Positions 23,725-36,295 of a DNA stretch of 64,000 nucleotides are shown in pieces. The stretch comes from Desulfarculus baarsii DSM 2075 (lineage in GTDB: Bacteria; Desulfobacterota; Desulfarculia; Desulfarculales; Desulfarculaceae). The stretch lies in assembly GCF_000143965.1 (NCBI RefSeq), contig NC_014365.1, positions 3,437,501 through 3,501,500 of the forward strand, given 5' to 3'. Position 1 is the first letter of the stretch. Each line of letters opens with the position of its first letter. The notes beneath the pieces were generated by a model. It did no database searches. It saw only the letters and a program-made list of their open reading frames with translations, and was not told the origin of the DNA. Both the position numbers and the translations under genes were made by a program.

Positions 23725-24741
23725 TCACTGGGCCGGGCAAGTGATGGCCCGAAAGCTCACCGAACCGCGTCCCAGCACGTCGTGCAGGTGGACGATGCCC
23801 AGCAAACGGCCCTGATCCACCACCGGCAGCACGGTGATGAGGCGCTCTTCCATCAGGTGCAGGGCGTCGGCGGCCATGGTGGTCGGGCCGATGACCAGGG
23901 GCCGGCGGGTCATGAAGCGCTCGATGGGCCCAACGCTGAGGTCGCGGCCGGCGACCATGGCCCGGCGCAGGTCGCCGTCGGTGAACAGGCCCAGCAGTTC
24001 GGTGCCCGGCCGGCCGCCGCTGGTGATCAGCACCGAGCCCAGATCGCCGGCGTCCATGACGGCCACGGCCTTTTGCACGGGGTCGTCGGGGGCGGCCAGG
24101 GGCGTTTTGTCGGCGGGGATCATCACCTCGCTGACGGCCAGGGCCAAGCGCTGGCCCAGGTTGCCGCCGGGGTGATGGCGGCGGAAGTCCTCGGGCTTGA
24201 AGGCGCGGATCTCCATCAGCACCACGGCCAGGGCGTCGCCGACGGCCATGCAGGCGGTGGTGGAGGCGGTGGGGGCCAGGTTGAAGGGGCAGGCCTCGCG
24301 TTCGACGCCGGTGTCGATGACGGCGTCGGCGGCGCGGGCCAGGGCCGAGCCCATCCCGCCGGTCAGGGCGACGATCTTGGCCCCGTGGCCGCGCAGTTGG
24401 GGCGTGAGGTTGACCAGTTCGTCGGTCTGGCCGCTGTTGGACAGGGCCAGCACGACGTCGCCGGGGCAGACCGTGCCCAGGTCGCCATGCAGGGCCTCCA
24501 CCGGGTGCAGGAAGATGGCGTTGGCCCCGGTGGAGTTGAGGGTGGCCACGATCTTGCGGGCGATGATGCCACTTTTGCCGATGCCGGTGGCCACGATCTT
24601 GCCCTTGGAGGCCAGGATCAGTTCGACGGCCTGGGCGAAGCCGTCGTCCAGGCGTTGACCGACCCGTTGCAGGCCCTGGATCTCGACCGCCAGCACCTGA
24701 CGGCCGCGCTCCACGATTTTTTGCCGCGCGTCTTGGTCCAC
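23725..24741 (-). CDS. kdsD: Arabinose-5-phosphate isomerase (KpsF/GutQ family)
   Basis: A 338-residue SIS-CBS protein that converts ribulose 5-phosphate to arabinose 5-phosphate, the first step of Kdo synthesis for LPS. The SIS domain (about 35-170) has VATGIGKSGIIARK, LALSNSGQTDEL and LHPVEALHGDLG. RRHHPGGNLGQRL supplies the conserved His pair. Two CBS domains (about 205-325) include LLGLFTDGDLRRA and LLGIVHLHDVL. It starts one base after the purF stop. Its product feeds the pathway completed by waaA at the head of the same gene run. Confidence 0.93.
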   Translation of the reverse strand: MDQDARQKIVERGRQVLAVEIQGLQRVGQRLDDGFAQAVELILASKGKIVATGIGKSGIIARKIVATLNSTGANAIFLHPVEALHGDLGTVCPGDVVLALSNSGQTDELVNLTPQLRGHGAKIVALTGGMGSALARAADAVIDTGVEREACPFNLAPTASTTACMAVGDALAVVLMEIRAFKPEDFRRHHPGGNLGQRLALAVSEVMIPADKTPLAAPDDPVQKAVAVMDAGDLGSVLITSGGRPGTELLGLFTDGDLRRAMVAGRDLSVGPIERFMTRRPLVIGPTTMAADALHLMEERLITVLPVVDQGRLLGIVHLHDVLGRGSVSFRAITCPAQ

Positions 24742-24742
24742 T

Positions 24743-26158
24743 CTAGCATTTCTCCAGGGCGAACTTGCCTTCGCACTCCTCGATGGGCACGGGATAATTG
24801 CCGTCGAAACAGGCCAGGCAGAAGCCTTCCTTGCTGGTGTGCGTGCCTTCCAGCAGGCCGTCGATGGACAGGTAACCCAGGGTGTCCAGGCCGATCATGT
24901 CGCGGATTTCGTCCACGGTGTGATTGGCGGCGATCAGCTCGCCCTTGGTGGAGAAATCGATGCCATAGTGGCAGGGGAAGCGGTGGGGCGGGCAGGAGAC
25001 GAGCATGTGCACCTCGGCCGCGCCGGCCCGGCGGATGTTGGCCACGCGGGCGCGGGTGGTGGTGCCGCGGATGACCGAGTCCTCGACGACGATGACCCGC
25101 TTGCCCTGGATCAGCTCGCGCACGGGGTTGAGCTTGACGCGCACGCCAAAGTCGCGCATGTCCTGGCTGGGCTGGATAAAGGTGCGGCCCACATAGTGGT
25201 TGCGGATCATGCCGATCTCGAAGGGCAGGCCGCTGGCCATGGCGTAGCCTAGGGCGGCGTAGTTGCCGCTGTCGGGGAAGGGCATGATAAAGTCGGCCTC
25301 GAGGTTGGGGTATTCCTTGGCCAACTGGGCCCCCTGGCACTTGCGCACCTGGTAGACGGTCTGCTGAAAGATCTGCGAATCGGGCCGGGCGAAATAGATA
25401 AACTCGAAGATGCAGTGGGAGTGGCGCTGGCGCGGGAAGGGCTTGACGCTGCGCAGGCCGCGTTTGTCGATGAAAACGACCTCGCCGGCCTCGACCTCGC
25501 GGACGAACTCGGCGTCGATCAGATCCAGCGCGCAGGTTTCGCTGGCCACCACCCAGCTATCGCCCAGACGGCCCAGGCACAGCGGCCGGAAGCCCTTGGG
25601 ATCGCGGGCGGCCACCAGGGTGTCTTCGGTCATGAACAAAAAGCAATAGGCCCCGCGCAGCTCTTGCAAGGCCTCCAGCAGGGCCTCCTCGAAGCCCAGG
25701 TGGATGCGCCGGGCCAGCAGGTGCATGACGATCTCGGAGTCCATGCTGGTCTGGAAGATCGAACCTTCCAGCTCCAGCTTGCGGCGCAGGCTGGCGGCGT
25801 TGACCAGGTTGCCGTTGTGGCCCACGCACAGGCTGTGGCCGGCGTGGTTGATGATGAACGGCTGGGCGTTGGCCAAAATCGACGAGCCGGTGGTGGAGTA
25901 TCGCACGTGGCCACAGGCGATGTGGCCGTGGAGCTTGGCCAGATCGCGCTCCTTGAAGACCTCGGGCACCAGGCCCATGCCGCGTTTCTCGTGCAGGAAG
26001 CGGCCGTCGCTGGAGACGATGCCCGCCGATTCCTGGCCGCGGTGTTGCAGGGCGTAAAGACCGTAGTAGGTCAGGCGGGCGGCGTCGTCGTGGCCGAAAA
26101 CGCCAAACACGCCGCAATATTCCTTGGCCTTGGGCCGCAGATCGATTTTTTCGTCCAT
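24743..26158 (-). CDS. purF: Amidophosphoribosyltransferase
   Basis: A 471-residue first enzyme of de novo purine synthesis (PRPP plus glutamine to phosphoribosylamine). The N-terminal Ntn glutaminase nucleophile is the Cys in KEYCGVFGVFGHDDAARLT, after a short propeptide (about 14 residues) as in the Bacillus-type enzyme. HGHIACGHVRYSTTG and GHNGNLVN complete the glutaminase site. The phosphoribosyltransferase domain has the PRPP loop VIVVEDSVIRGTTT. FPCHYGIDFST and a late Cys cluster (GFCLACFDG) fit the Fe-S-bearing class. It lies between carB (92-base gap) and kdsD. Confidence 0.95.
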   Translation of the reverse strand: MDEKIDLRPKAKEYCGVFGVFGHDDAARLTYYGLYALQHRGQESAGIVSSDGRFLHEKRGMGLVPEVFKERDLAKLHGHIACGHVRYSTTGSSILANAQPFIINHAGHSLCVGHNGNLVNAASLRRKLELEGSIFQTSMDSEIVMHLLARRIHLGFEEALLEALQELRGAYCFLFMTEDTLVAARDPKGFRPLCLGRLGDSWVVASETCALDLIDAEFVREVEAGEVVFIDKRGLRSVKPFPRQRHSHCIFEFIYFARPDSQIFQQTVYQVRKCQGAQLAKEYPNLEADFIMPFPDSGNYAALGYAMASGLPFEIGMIRNHYVGRTFIQPSQDMRDFGVRVKLNPVRELIQGKRVIVVEDSVIRGTTTRARVANIRRAGAAEVHMLVSCPPHRFPCHYGIDFSTKGELIAANHTVDEIRDMIGLDTLGYLSIDGLLEGTHTSKEGFCLACFDGNYPVPIEECEGKFALEKC

Positions 26159-26250
26159 CGGGCTATCCCCGTCGGGTGATTGGGGCAGGCTTCGTCCTTG
26201 CCGGAACGACTCCGTGTCGCGCTTATGGTTGAATCAAGCCGCGTCCCGCC

Positions 26251-29505
<3,255 letters not shown>

Positions 29506-29554
29506 TTTTGCTGGCTCTCAACAAAGGAAAAACGGGCCGCCAAGCCCGTTCATG

Positions 29555-30739
29555 CTACATCATCGGCCTGGCGGCCGCTATTTCCAAAGGCTGTTTGGTG
29601 CGCATCATCTCCTCGAAGCGATCGAAGAGATAGTCGGCGTCGTGGGGCCCCGGGCTGGCCTCGGGATGATACTGCACGCAGAAAAGTGGCAGCTTCTTGT
29701 GGGCCAGGCCTTCCAGGGTGCGGTCGTTGAGGTTCATGTGCGTCATTAAAATATCGGTCTTGTCGATGCTTTGGTCGTCGACGCAGAAGCCGTGATTCTG
29801 GCTGGTGATCTCGACCTTGGCCGTGGCCAGGTCCATCACCGGCTGGTTGGCCCCGCGATGGCCGAATTTCAGCTTGAACGTCCGGCCGCCCAGGGCCTGG
29901 CCGATCATCTGGTGGCCCAGGCAGATGCCAAAGATCGGGGCCTGGCCCAACAGGCGGCGCACGGTCTCGACGACGTAGGTCACCGCCGATGGATCGCCGG
30001 GGCCGTTGCTGAGGAACACGCCGTCGGGGTCGAGGCGCATGATCGTCTCGGCCGGGGTGTGAGCCGGCAAGACGACCAGATTGCAGCCGCGTTTTTCCAG
30101 CCGGCGCAGGATGTTGTACTTGATGCCGCAGTCCAGGGCCGCCACGCGGAAACGGCCCTGGCCGCCGGCCCAGACGGCCTGGGCGTCAAACTCGCCCTCC
30201 AAGTCCAGCGTGGGGCCGGGCTTGCCGTCTTGCCAGCGATAGGCCTTTTGGCAGGTGACGTTCTTGACCAGATCGAGGCCGACCAGGCCGGGGCTGGCCT
30301 TGGCCTTGGCCACCAGGCTCTCCGGGTCCAGGTCCAGGGTGCTCAGCACCCCTTTCATGGCCCCACGCATGCGCAGATGGCGGGTCAGGGCCCTGGTGTC
30401 GAGGCCCTCCACGCCCATGACCCCGGCCGCTTCCAGATATTGGCGCAGGCTGGCCGTGGCGCGGAAATTGCTGGGAAAATCGATGTATTCCTTGACCAGA
30501 AAGGCGCTGACCTGGACGGCGGCGCTCTCGACGTCCTCGGGGTTGACGCCGTAGTTGCCGATCAGCGGGTAGGTCATCACCACCATCTGGCCGTGATACG
30601 AAGGGTCGGTGAGCACCTCTTGATAGCCGGTCATGGCCGTGTTGAAACAGACCTCGGCCGCCACCTCGCCGCCGCCGGCAAAGGCCCGACACCAAAAGAT
30701 CGTGCCGTCCTCCAGGGCCAATAGCGCTTTTTGCGACAT
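29555..30739 (-). CDS. carA: Carbamoyl-phosphate synthase small (glutaminase) subunit
   Basis: A 394-residue class I amidotransferase subunit. The N-terminal CPSase_sm domain (LLALEDGTIFWCRAFAG; AMTGYQEVLTDPSYHGQ) precedes the glutaminase domain, with VFLSNGPGDP, nucleophile Cys in IFGICLGHQMIGQALGG and His-x-Glu in VQYHPEASPGPHD. It supplies ammonia to CarB. Start ATG 30739 lies in a TGATG junction with the upstream gene of unknown function, so the two are translationally coupled. A GTG one codon earlier is in frame. Confidence 0.96.
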   Translation of the reverse strand: MSQKALLALEDGTIFWCRAFAGGGEVAAEVCFNTAMTGYQEVLTDPSYHGQMVVMTYPLIGNYGVNPEDVESAAVQVSAFLVKEYIDFPSNFRATASLRQYLEAAGVMGVEGLDTRALTRHLRMRGAMKGVLSTLDLDPESLVAKAKASPGLVGLDLVKNVTCQKAYRWQDGKPGPTLDLEGEFDAQAVWAGGQGRFRVAALDCGIKYNILRRLEKRGCNLVVLPAHTPAETIMRLDPDGVFLSNGPGDPSAVTYVVETVRRLLGQAPIFGICLGHQMIGQALGGRTFKLKFGHRGANQPVMDLATAKVEITSQNHGFCVDDQSIDKTDILMTHMNLNDRTLEGLAHKKLPLFCVQYHPEASPGPHDADYLFDRFEEMMRTKQPLEIAAARPMM

Positions 30740-31953
30740 CACATATCCTTGAGCCCCTGCACCGTCAAGGACGGATCCAGGGGCCGCACGTGTTCGACGA
30801 TATATTCACGCACCGCCCGGCCAGGCGGCGCGTCCTGTTTGTAACACACAAAGTCCAGTTTGACACCCAGCCGCGCGGCCACTTTCGTGGCCAACAGCGG
30901 CCAGACCACGCCCAGATCGCCGGTGATGGGCAACGACCCCGGCAATCGGGCGAAACCGCTCATCTCCATGCGGAAGGGCGCCTCCAGCGTGGCGGCCTTG
31001 GGCCGGCCGTCGTCGATGGCCGCGCTCACCGCGCCGCCGCCGCGCTCCAGCTCCCACACCCGACGCAACGCCGGGTCCAGGTCGATGCGCACGATGCGCT
31101 TGTCGCGCAGCGAGAAAGTTTTCATGCCCTCGTGGCGGGCCCACAGGCCGTGGCCGGTGTAAAGCTCGAAGGGGCCGTCGTGGATCTCCTGGGCCAGGGC
31201 CAGGCCGCTTTCCACTATTATATCGGCTTGGGCCAAAACGCGCGCCACCAACATCGAACGCCGGCTGATGGGCACGCTGTCGCCCACGGCCAGGCCCACG
31301 TAGCCGCCGCCCACCAGTTGCGGCACGCTGACCAGGCAGGGCGCGCCCCGCCGGGCGCAGGCGCCCAGCATGGTCTGGCGATCGCAGCCCAGGCCGGCCA
31401 CGGCCTCCAGCGGCAGGCCCGCCGCCCGGGCCATGGAGAGCATGCGCCGGGCCATGCGCTCGGCCCACATGCCGGTGGGATAGGCCAGGTTGCCGGCGAC
31501 CTTGATGATATCCTTGCCCGGCAGGGCCAGCATGCGCGCCAGCAGATCGCGGTCCACCGGAGCCACCCGCTCGATGCGCGCCAGCTCGGCCTCGGAAAGC
31601 AGCGAGACCTCCACCTTGCCGCCGTGGGGCAACACGTCCAGCGGCAGGCCCAGGGCCGCGCCGTCCACCCGACGCACGCGCTCCAGGCAGCCGGCCATCT
31701 CGTGGCCCACCACCGCGCTGGAGGTGATCACGCCGTCAACCAGGCCCAGGCGCACCAGTTCGGCCACCTGGCAGGTGGCGCCCTCGTGCAGGTTGGGCCC
31801 GCTGCCCGTGGCCACCGCCACCCGGCCGCCGGCCAGCTTGACCCGCGCCCAGGCCTCGGCCGCCTCTTCCACCGCCGCCAGGGCCGAGGCGTCCAGACGG
31901 GCCGCCAAGTCCGCCAGCATGGCCCCGTCGATGATCGGCGGACGACCGCTCAA
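30739..31953 (-). CDS. Conserved-looking protein of unknown function, 404 residues
   Basis: A soluble alpha/beta protein coupled at both ends: its start (TTG 31953, GGGGAG upstream) overlaps the waaA stop, and its stop overlaps the carA start. ATG 31920 is the alternative start. Notable segments are VAVATGSGPNLHEGATCQ (glycine-rich loop), DGVITSSAVVGHEMAGC, VLPHGGKVEVSLLSEAEL, KVAGNLAYPTGMWAERMAR, GLGCDRQTMLG and YTGHGLWARHEGMKTFSL. The conserved-looking Gly, His, Glu and Cys residues look enzymatic, perhaps nucleotide- or phosphate-binding, but I cannot name the family. The Kdo-transferase and CPSase neighbours do not settle a role. Confidence 0.75.
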   Translation of the reverse strand: MSGRPPIIDGAMLADLAARLDASALAAVEEAAEAWARVKLAGGRVAVATGSGPNLHEGATCQVAELVRLGLVDGVITSSAVVGHEMAGCLERVRRVDGAALGLPLDVLPHGGKVEVSLLSEAELARIERVAPVDRDLLARMLALPGKDIIKVAGNLAYPTGMWAERMARRMLSMARAAGLPLEAVAGLGCDRQTMLGACARRGAPCLVSVPQLVGGGYVGLAVGDSVPISRRSMLVARVLAQADIIVESGLALAQEIHDGPFELYTGHGLWARHEGMKTFSLRDKRIVRIDLDPALRRVWELERGGGAVSAAIDDGRPKAATLEAPFRMEMSGFARLPGSLPITGDLGVVWPLLATKVAARLGVKLDFVCYKQDAPPGRAVREYIVEHVRPLDPSLTVQGLKDM

Positions 31954-33254
31954 GTTCGTGCTCCCCGCCGGTCCAAGCGCCGGGCGATATGCCCCGCCGC
32001 CGCCTCGGCCGCCCGCGACCAGCGCTCCACGACCCCCTGCCCCGCCCGGCCCCAGGCCAGCGCCAAGGCGGGATCGGCCAGGGCCGCCAGCCAGAAATCG
32101 CCCAGCGCCGCGCCATCGGCCGCCTGGCGGCCGCCGCCGGCCTCGATCAAGGCCTGGCTGGCGTCGGCAAAATCGCTCATGTCCGGGCCAAAGGCCACCG
32201 GCTTGCCCCAGGCCGCCGGCTCCATGGGGTTCTGCCCGCCCAGCCCGACAAAGCTGGCCCCCACCACCGCCGCCGCGCCCAGGCCATAGATGGCCATCAG
32301 CCTGCCCATCACGTCGACGACGACCACGGCCGTCTCGGGCCGGCGCGGCGCGTCGGGGCGCAGGTGCGTCCACGACTGGGCCGTCAGCCCCGCCGCCGCC
32401 GCCGCCCGCAACCAGGCCCGGCCGCGTTCCAGATGGCGCGGGGCCACCGCCAGCACCGCCCGCGGAAAACGCGCCCGCACCTTGGCAAAGGCCTCCATGA
32501 CCACGGCCTCCTCGCCGCCGCGCATGGAGCCGGCCACCAACAGCGGCGCGCCATCGAGCTTCAACAGCGCCGCCGCCTCGGCGGGGTCGCTGGTTCGGGC
32601 CCGCTCCAACAGCCCGGCGTACTTGGCGTTGCCATCCACCGAAACACGCGCGGCCGGCGCGCCCAGGGCCACGGCCCGCTGGGCGTCGGCCGGGCCGATC
32701 ATGCTTAAATGATCGAAGCGGGCCAGGGCCGGGGCGATCAGCCAGCGAAAACGCCGGTAGCCGGGAAAGCTGCGCTCGCTGAAACGGCCGTTGAGCAGCA
32801 GAACCCCCGCCCCCGAGCGCCGCAACAGCGCCAGCAGATTGGGCCAGATCTCGGTCTCCAGCGAGGCGTAGACCTGGGGCCGCAAGCGGGCCACCGCCGC
32901 CGCCGCCGCCCAGGGCATGTCCAGCGGAAAGGGCGCGACCAGGGCCCGACCGGCGAACAGCTCGGCCGCCCGCTCCAGGCCCTTGGCCGTCGAGGAGCTG
33001 ACGATCAGCTTGACGTCGGGCCGCAGCTCCCACAGGCGCTCGGCCACGGCCCGGGCCACGGCCACCTCGCCCACGCTCACCGCCTGAAGCCAGACGCGGG
33101 GGCCGGGGCCAGGCTCCGGCGTGTGGCGATAAAGCCCCAGCCGCGGCCAGACCTCGGCGTAGCGCCGGCCCAGGCGCGCGCCAAGCCACAGCGGCGGCAG
33201 GGCCGCGCAGCCCAGGCCCAGCGCCAGGTTATACAAGATTAACGATTGATCCAT
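31950..33254 (-). CDS. waaA: 3-deoxy-D-manno-octulosonic acid (Kdo) transferase
   Basis: A 434-residue GT30 enzyme that transfers Kdo from CMP-Kdo to lipid A precursor on the inner leaflet. An N-terminal hydrophobic anchor (about 1-25) precedes VWLQAVSVGEVAVARAVAER (acceptor-side Glu). LETEIWPNLLALL, LLNGRFSERSF, VAGSMRGGEEAVV, VAPRHLERG and GQNPMEPAAWGKPV are family hallmarks. The start is set at ATG 33254 (MDQSLILYN) with GGCGG upstream; an in-frame extension to 33278 lacks support. It leads the leftward run that also contains kdsD. Confidence 0.93.
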   Translation of the reverse strand: MDQSLILYNLALGLGCAALPPLWLGARLGRRYAEVWPRLGLYRHTPEPGPGPRVWLQAVSVGEVAVARAVAERLWELRPDVKLIVSSSTAKGLERAAELFAGRALVAPFPLDMPWAAAAAVARLRPQVYASLETEIWPNLLALLRRSGAGVLLLNGRFSERSFPGYRRFRWLIAPALARFDHLSMIGPADAQRAVALGAPAARVSVDGNAKYAGLLERARTSDPAEAAALLKLDGAPLLVAGSMRGGEEAVVMEAFAKVRARFPRAVLAVAPRHLERGRAWLRAAAAAGLTAQSWTHLRPDAPRRPETAVVVVDVMGRLMAIYGLGAAAVVGASFVGLGGQNPMEPAAWGKPVAFGPDMSDFADASQALIEAGGGRQAADGAALGDFWLAALADPALALAWGRAGQGVVERWSRAAEAAAGHIARRLDRRGART

Positions 33255-33492
33255 AGAGCCGCCAACGCCTACCGCCATGCGTTGTTATAGCCACCACGGG
33301 CCGGCGCGTCAAGCCGCGCGCCGCTTTGGCCGCGCATTTTGACCGCCGGCCCGGCTGGGCGCGGACCACGAAAGGCTCTGGGACGATGGGCTTGCAAAAG
33401 GCTCGCGCGCCGCCAACGACGCGCGGGGATGCGGCGGAGGCCCCCCGGCTGCCCTCGGAAAGGCCCCCGCCGCTTTGGGAAAAGCCGCCTCT

Positions 33493-34635
<1,143 letters not shown>

Positions 34636-34636
34636 C

Positions 34637-34987
34637 TTAATCCTCGGCCGGCCGGCGGGCCCCCGTCGGGCAGGCGTATTGGTTGCCTTGATCGTCGAAA
34701 AAAACCACTTCGTCGCTACGCAGCCACAATTGTTCGTCCATGGCGCAATAAAAGGCCATGGTCTGGCCCGGGGCCAGGGCGTGCACGCCGTGGGGCATCA
34801 GGGCTTCGACGCCGTGGGATCCCCAGTCGCCCCGCAGGTCACAGCGGCTGGGCACCCGCACGGTCGCCGGGCCCTGATTTGTAACCAGAAACTCCAGGTT
34901 TTGGTCGAAGGCGCGCAAGCCGCAGCAGGTCTTGAAGCCGAAAATGGCCTCGACGCAGGAATTCATGATTGGCTTGACGCTGAGCAT
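34637..34987 (-). CDS. Small protein of unknown function in the beta-oxidation operon
   Basis: A 116-residue soluble protein, predicted mostly beta-strand (FLVTNQGPATVRVPSRCDL; AFYCAMDEQLWLRSDEVVFF), with an N-terminal Cys cluster (NSCVEAIFGFKTCCG). No signal peptide. Its start has AGGGGGG upstream. It lies 21 bases after the thiolase and ends one base before the acyl-CoA dehydrogenase, so it is surely co-expressed with them. A structural or ligand-binding accessory is possible; no family recognised. Confidence 0.7.
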   Translation of the reverse strand: MLSVKPIMNSCVEAIFGFKTCCGLRAFDQNLEFLVTNQGPATVRVPSRCDLRGDWGSHGVEALMPHGVHALAPGQTMAFYCAMDEQLWLRSDEVVFFDDQGNQYACPTGARRPAED

Positions 34988-35008
34988 GCGAGCCCCCTAC
35001 CTGGTCTT

Positions 35009-36217
35009 TCAGCCGTTGAGCCGGCCCACGATGGCCACGCTGCAAACGCTGTTGAACGGGAACCCACCCAGGTTATGGGTCAGGCCGTAGCGCGGGTCTT
35101 TCAACTGGCGCTCGGCGGCGCGGCCCTGGAGTTGCAGATACATCTCGTAGAGCATGCGCAGGCCCGAGGCCCCGATGGGATGGCCAAAGCACTTCAGGCC
35201 GCCGTCGATCTGGGCCGGCACCTTGCCGTCGGCGTTGTACATGCCATCGAGGGTGTCTTTCCAGGCCTGGCCGCGCTGGCTGATCTTCAAGTCCTCGTAG
35301 GTGACCATCTCGGTGATGGAGAAGCAGTCGTGCAGCTCCATCATCGAGATTTCTTCCTTGGGATCACTGATGCCGGCTTCCTGGTAGGCCCGGTCGGCGG
35401 CCTTGTCGGTGGTGGGGAAATACGACCCGTCCCACGAGTTGAAGCACATCTCCTCGCCATTGCTGACGGCCACTTGCAGGGCCTTGACCGTGACGGGGTT
35501 GCTGAAGCCCATGTCGCGGGCCTTTTCCACGGTGGTGACAATGGCGCAGGCCGCGCCGTCGCTGACGCCGCAGCAGTCGAACAGGCCCAGGGGGTGGGCG
35601 ATGATCGGCGCGGCCATGACCTGCTCGATGGTCACTTTTTTGCGCAGGTGGGCCTTGGGGTTGATGGCCCCGTTCTCGTGGCTCTTGACCGAGACCTGGG
35701 CGATGGCCCGCTTGAGGTCTTTGTCGCTGACGCCGTATTTGGCGGTGTAGGCCGTGGCCAACTGGGCGAAGGAGCCCGGCGCGGTTAGATTGGGCCAGGT
35801 CATCCACAGGTTGCTGCCGGCGTTGGCCCCCAGTTGGGGCAGGCCGCCGTAGCCCGAGTCCTTGAGCTTTTCCACGCCCAGGGCCAGGCACATGTCGTAG
35901 GCCCCCGAGGCCACGGCGTAGACCGCCCCGCGGAAGCTCTCGGTGCCCGAGGCGCAGAAGTTCTCCACGCGGGTGACGCCCACGTAGGGCAAGCGCAGGG
36001 CCGCCGAGGCCGACAAGGCGCTGCGGCCCAGGTCCAACTCGTCGAAGCAGGTGCCCTGCCACACGGCCTGAATATCGTTGCGATCGATCTTGGAGTCGGC
36101 AAGGGCCTCCTCGAAGGCCTCCACGATCAGCTCCTCGGCCCCCACGTCCCAGCGTTCGCCGAAACGCGAGCAGCCCATGCCGATGATGGCGACTTTATCC
36201 TTGATTCCGCTGGCCAT
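35009..36217 (-). CDS. Thiolase family protein (SCP-x/acetyl-CoA acetyltransferase type)
   Basis: A 402-residue thiolase-fold enzyme of the SCP-x subfamily. The active-site Cys lies in VENFCASGTESFRGA. MELHDCFSITEM carries the His of the subfamily, and GGLKCFGHPIGASGLRM the C-terminal His region. The expected reaction is CoA-dependent cleavage of 3-oxoacyl-CoA, or the reverse condensation. No SCP2 domain is fused; the SCP2 domains sit on the two proteins encoded just upstream. GGGAGGA precedes ATG 36217. The gene directly follows an HMGS-like/DUF35 fusion, recalling the archaeal thiolase-DUF35-HMGS complex. Confidence 0.9.
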   Translation of the reverse strand: MASGIKDKVAIIGMGCSRFGERWDVGAEELIVEAFEEALADSKIDRNDIQAVWQGTCFDELDLGRSALSASAALRLPYVGVTRVENFCASGTESFRGAVYAVASGAYDMCLALGVEKLKDSGYGGLPQLGANAGSNLWMTWPNLTAPGSFAQLATAYTAKYGVSDKDLKRAIAQVSVKSHENGAINPKAHLRKKVTIEQVMAAPIIAHPLGLFDCCGVSDGAACAIVTTVEKARDMGFSNPVTVKALQVAVSNGEEMCFNSWDGSYFPTTDKAADRAYQEAGISDPKEEISMMELHDCFSITEMVTYEDLKISQRGQAWKDTLDGMYNADGKVPAQIDGGLKCFGHPIGASGLRMLYEMYLQLQGRAAERQLKDPRYGLTHNLGGFPFNSVCSVAIVGRLNG

Positions 36218-36295
36218 ATCGTTGTCCTCCCGGCCCCGGCGACGGCCGCCCGCTTGCTGGGGCCCGCCGCCGGGGGGATTGGCGGAGTTTTTCTT

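Noticed and set aside
31954-33189. N-terminal extension of the 30739-31953 gene to 816 residues
   Set aside because: The added part lies out of phase inside waaA and is Gly/Arg/Ala-rich noise. The waaA frame there carries real family motifs.
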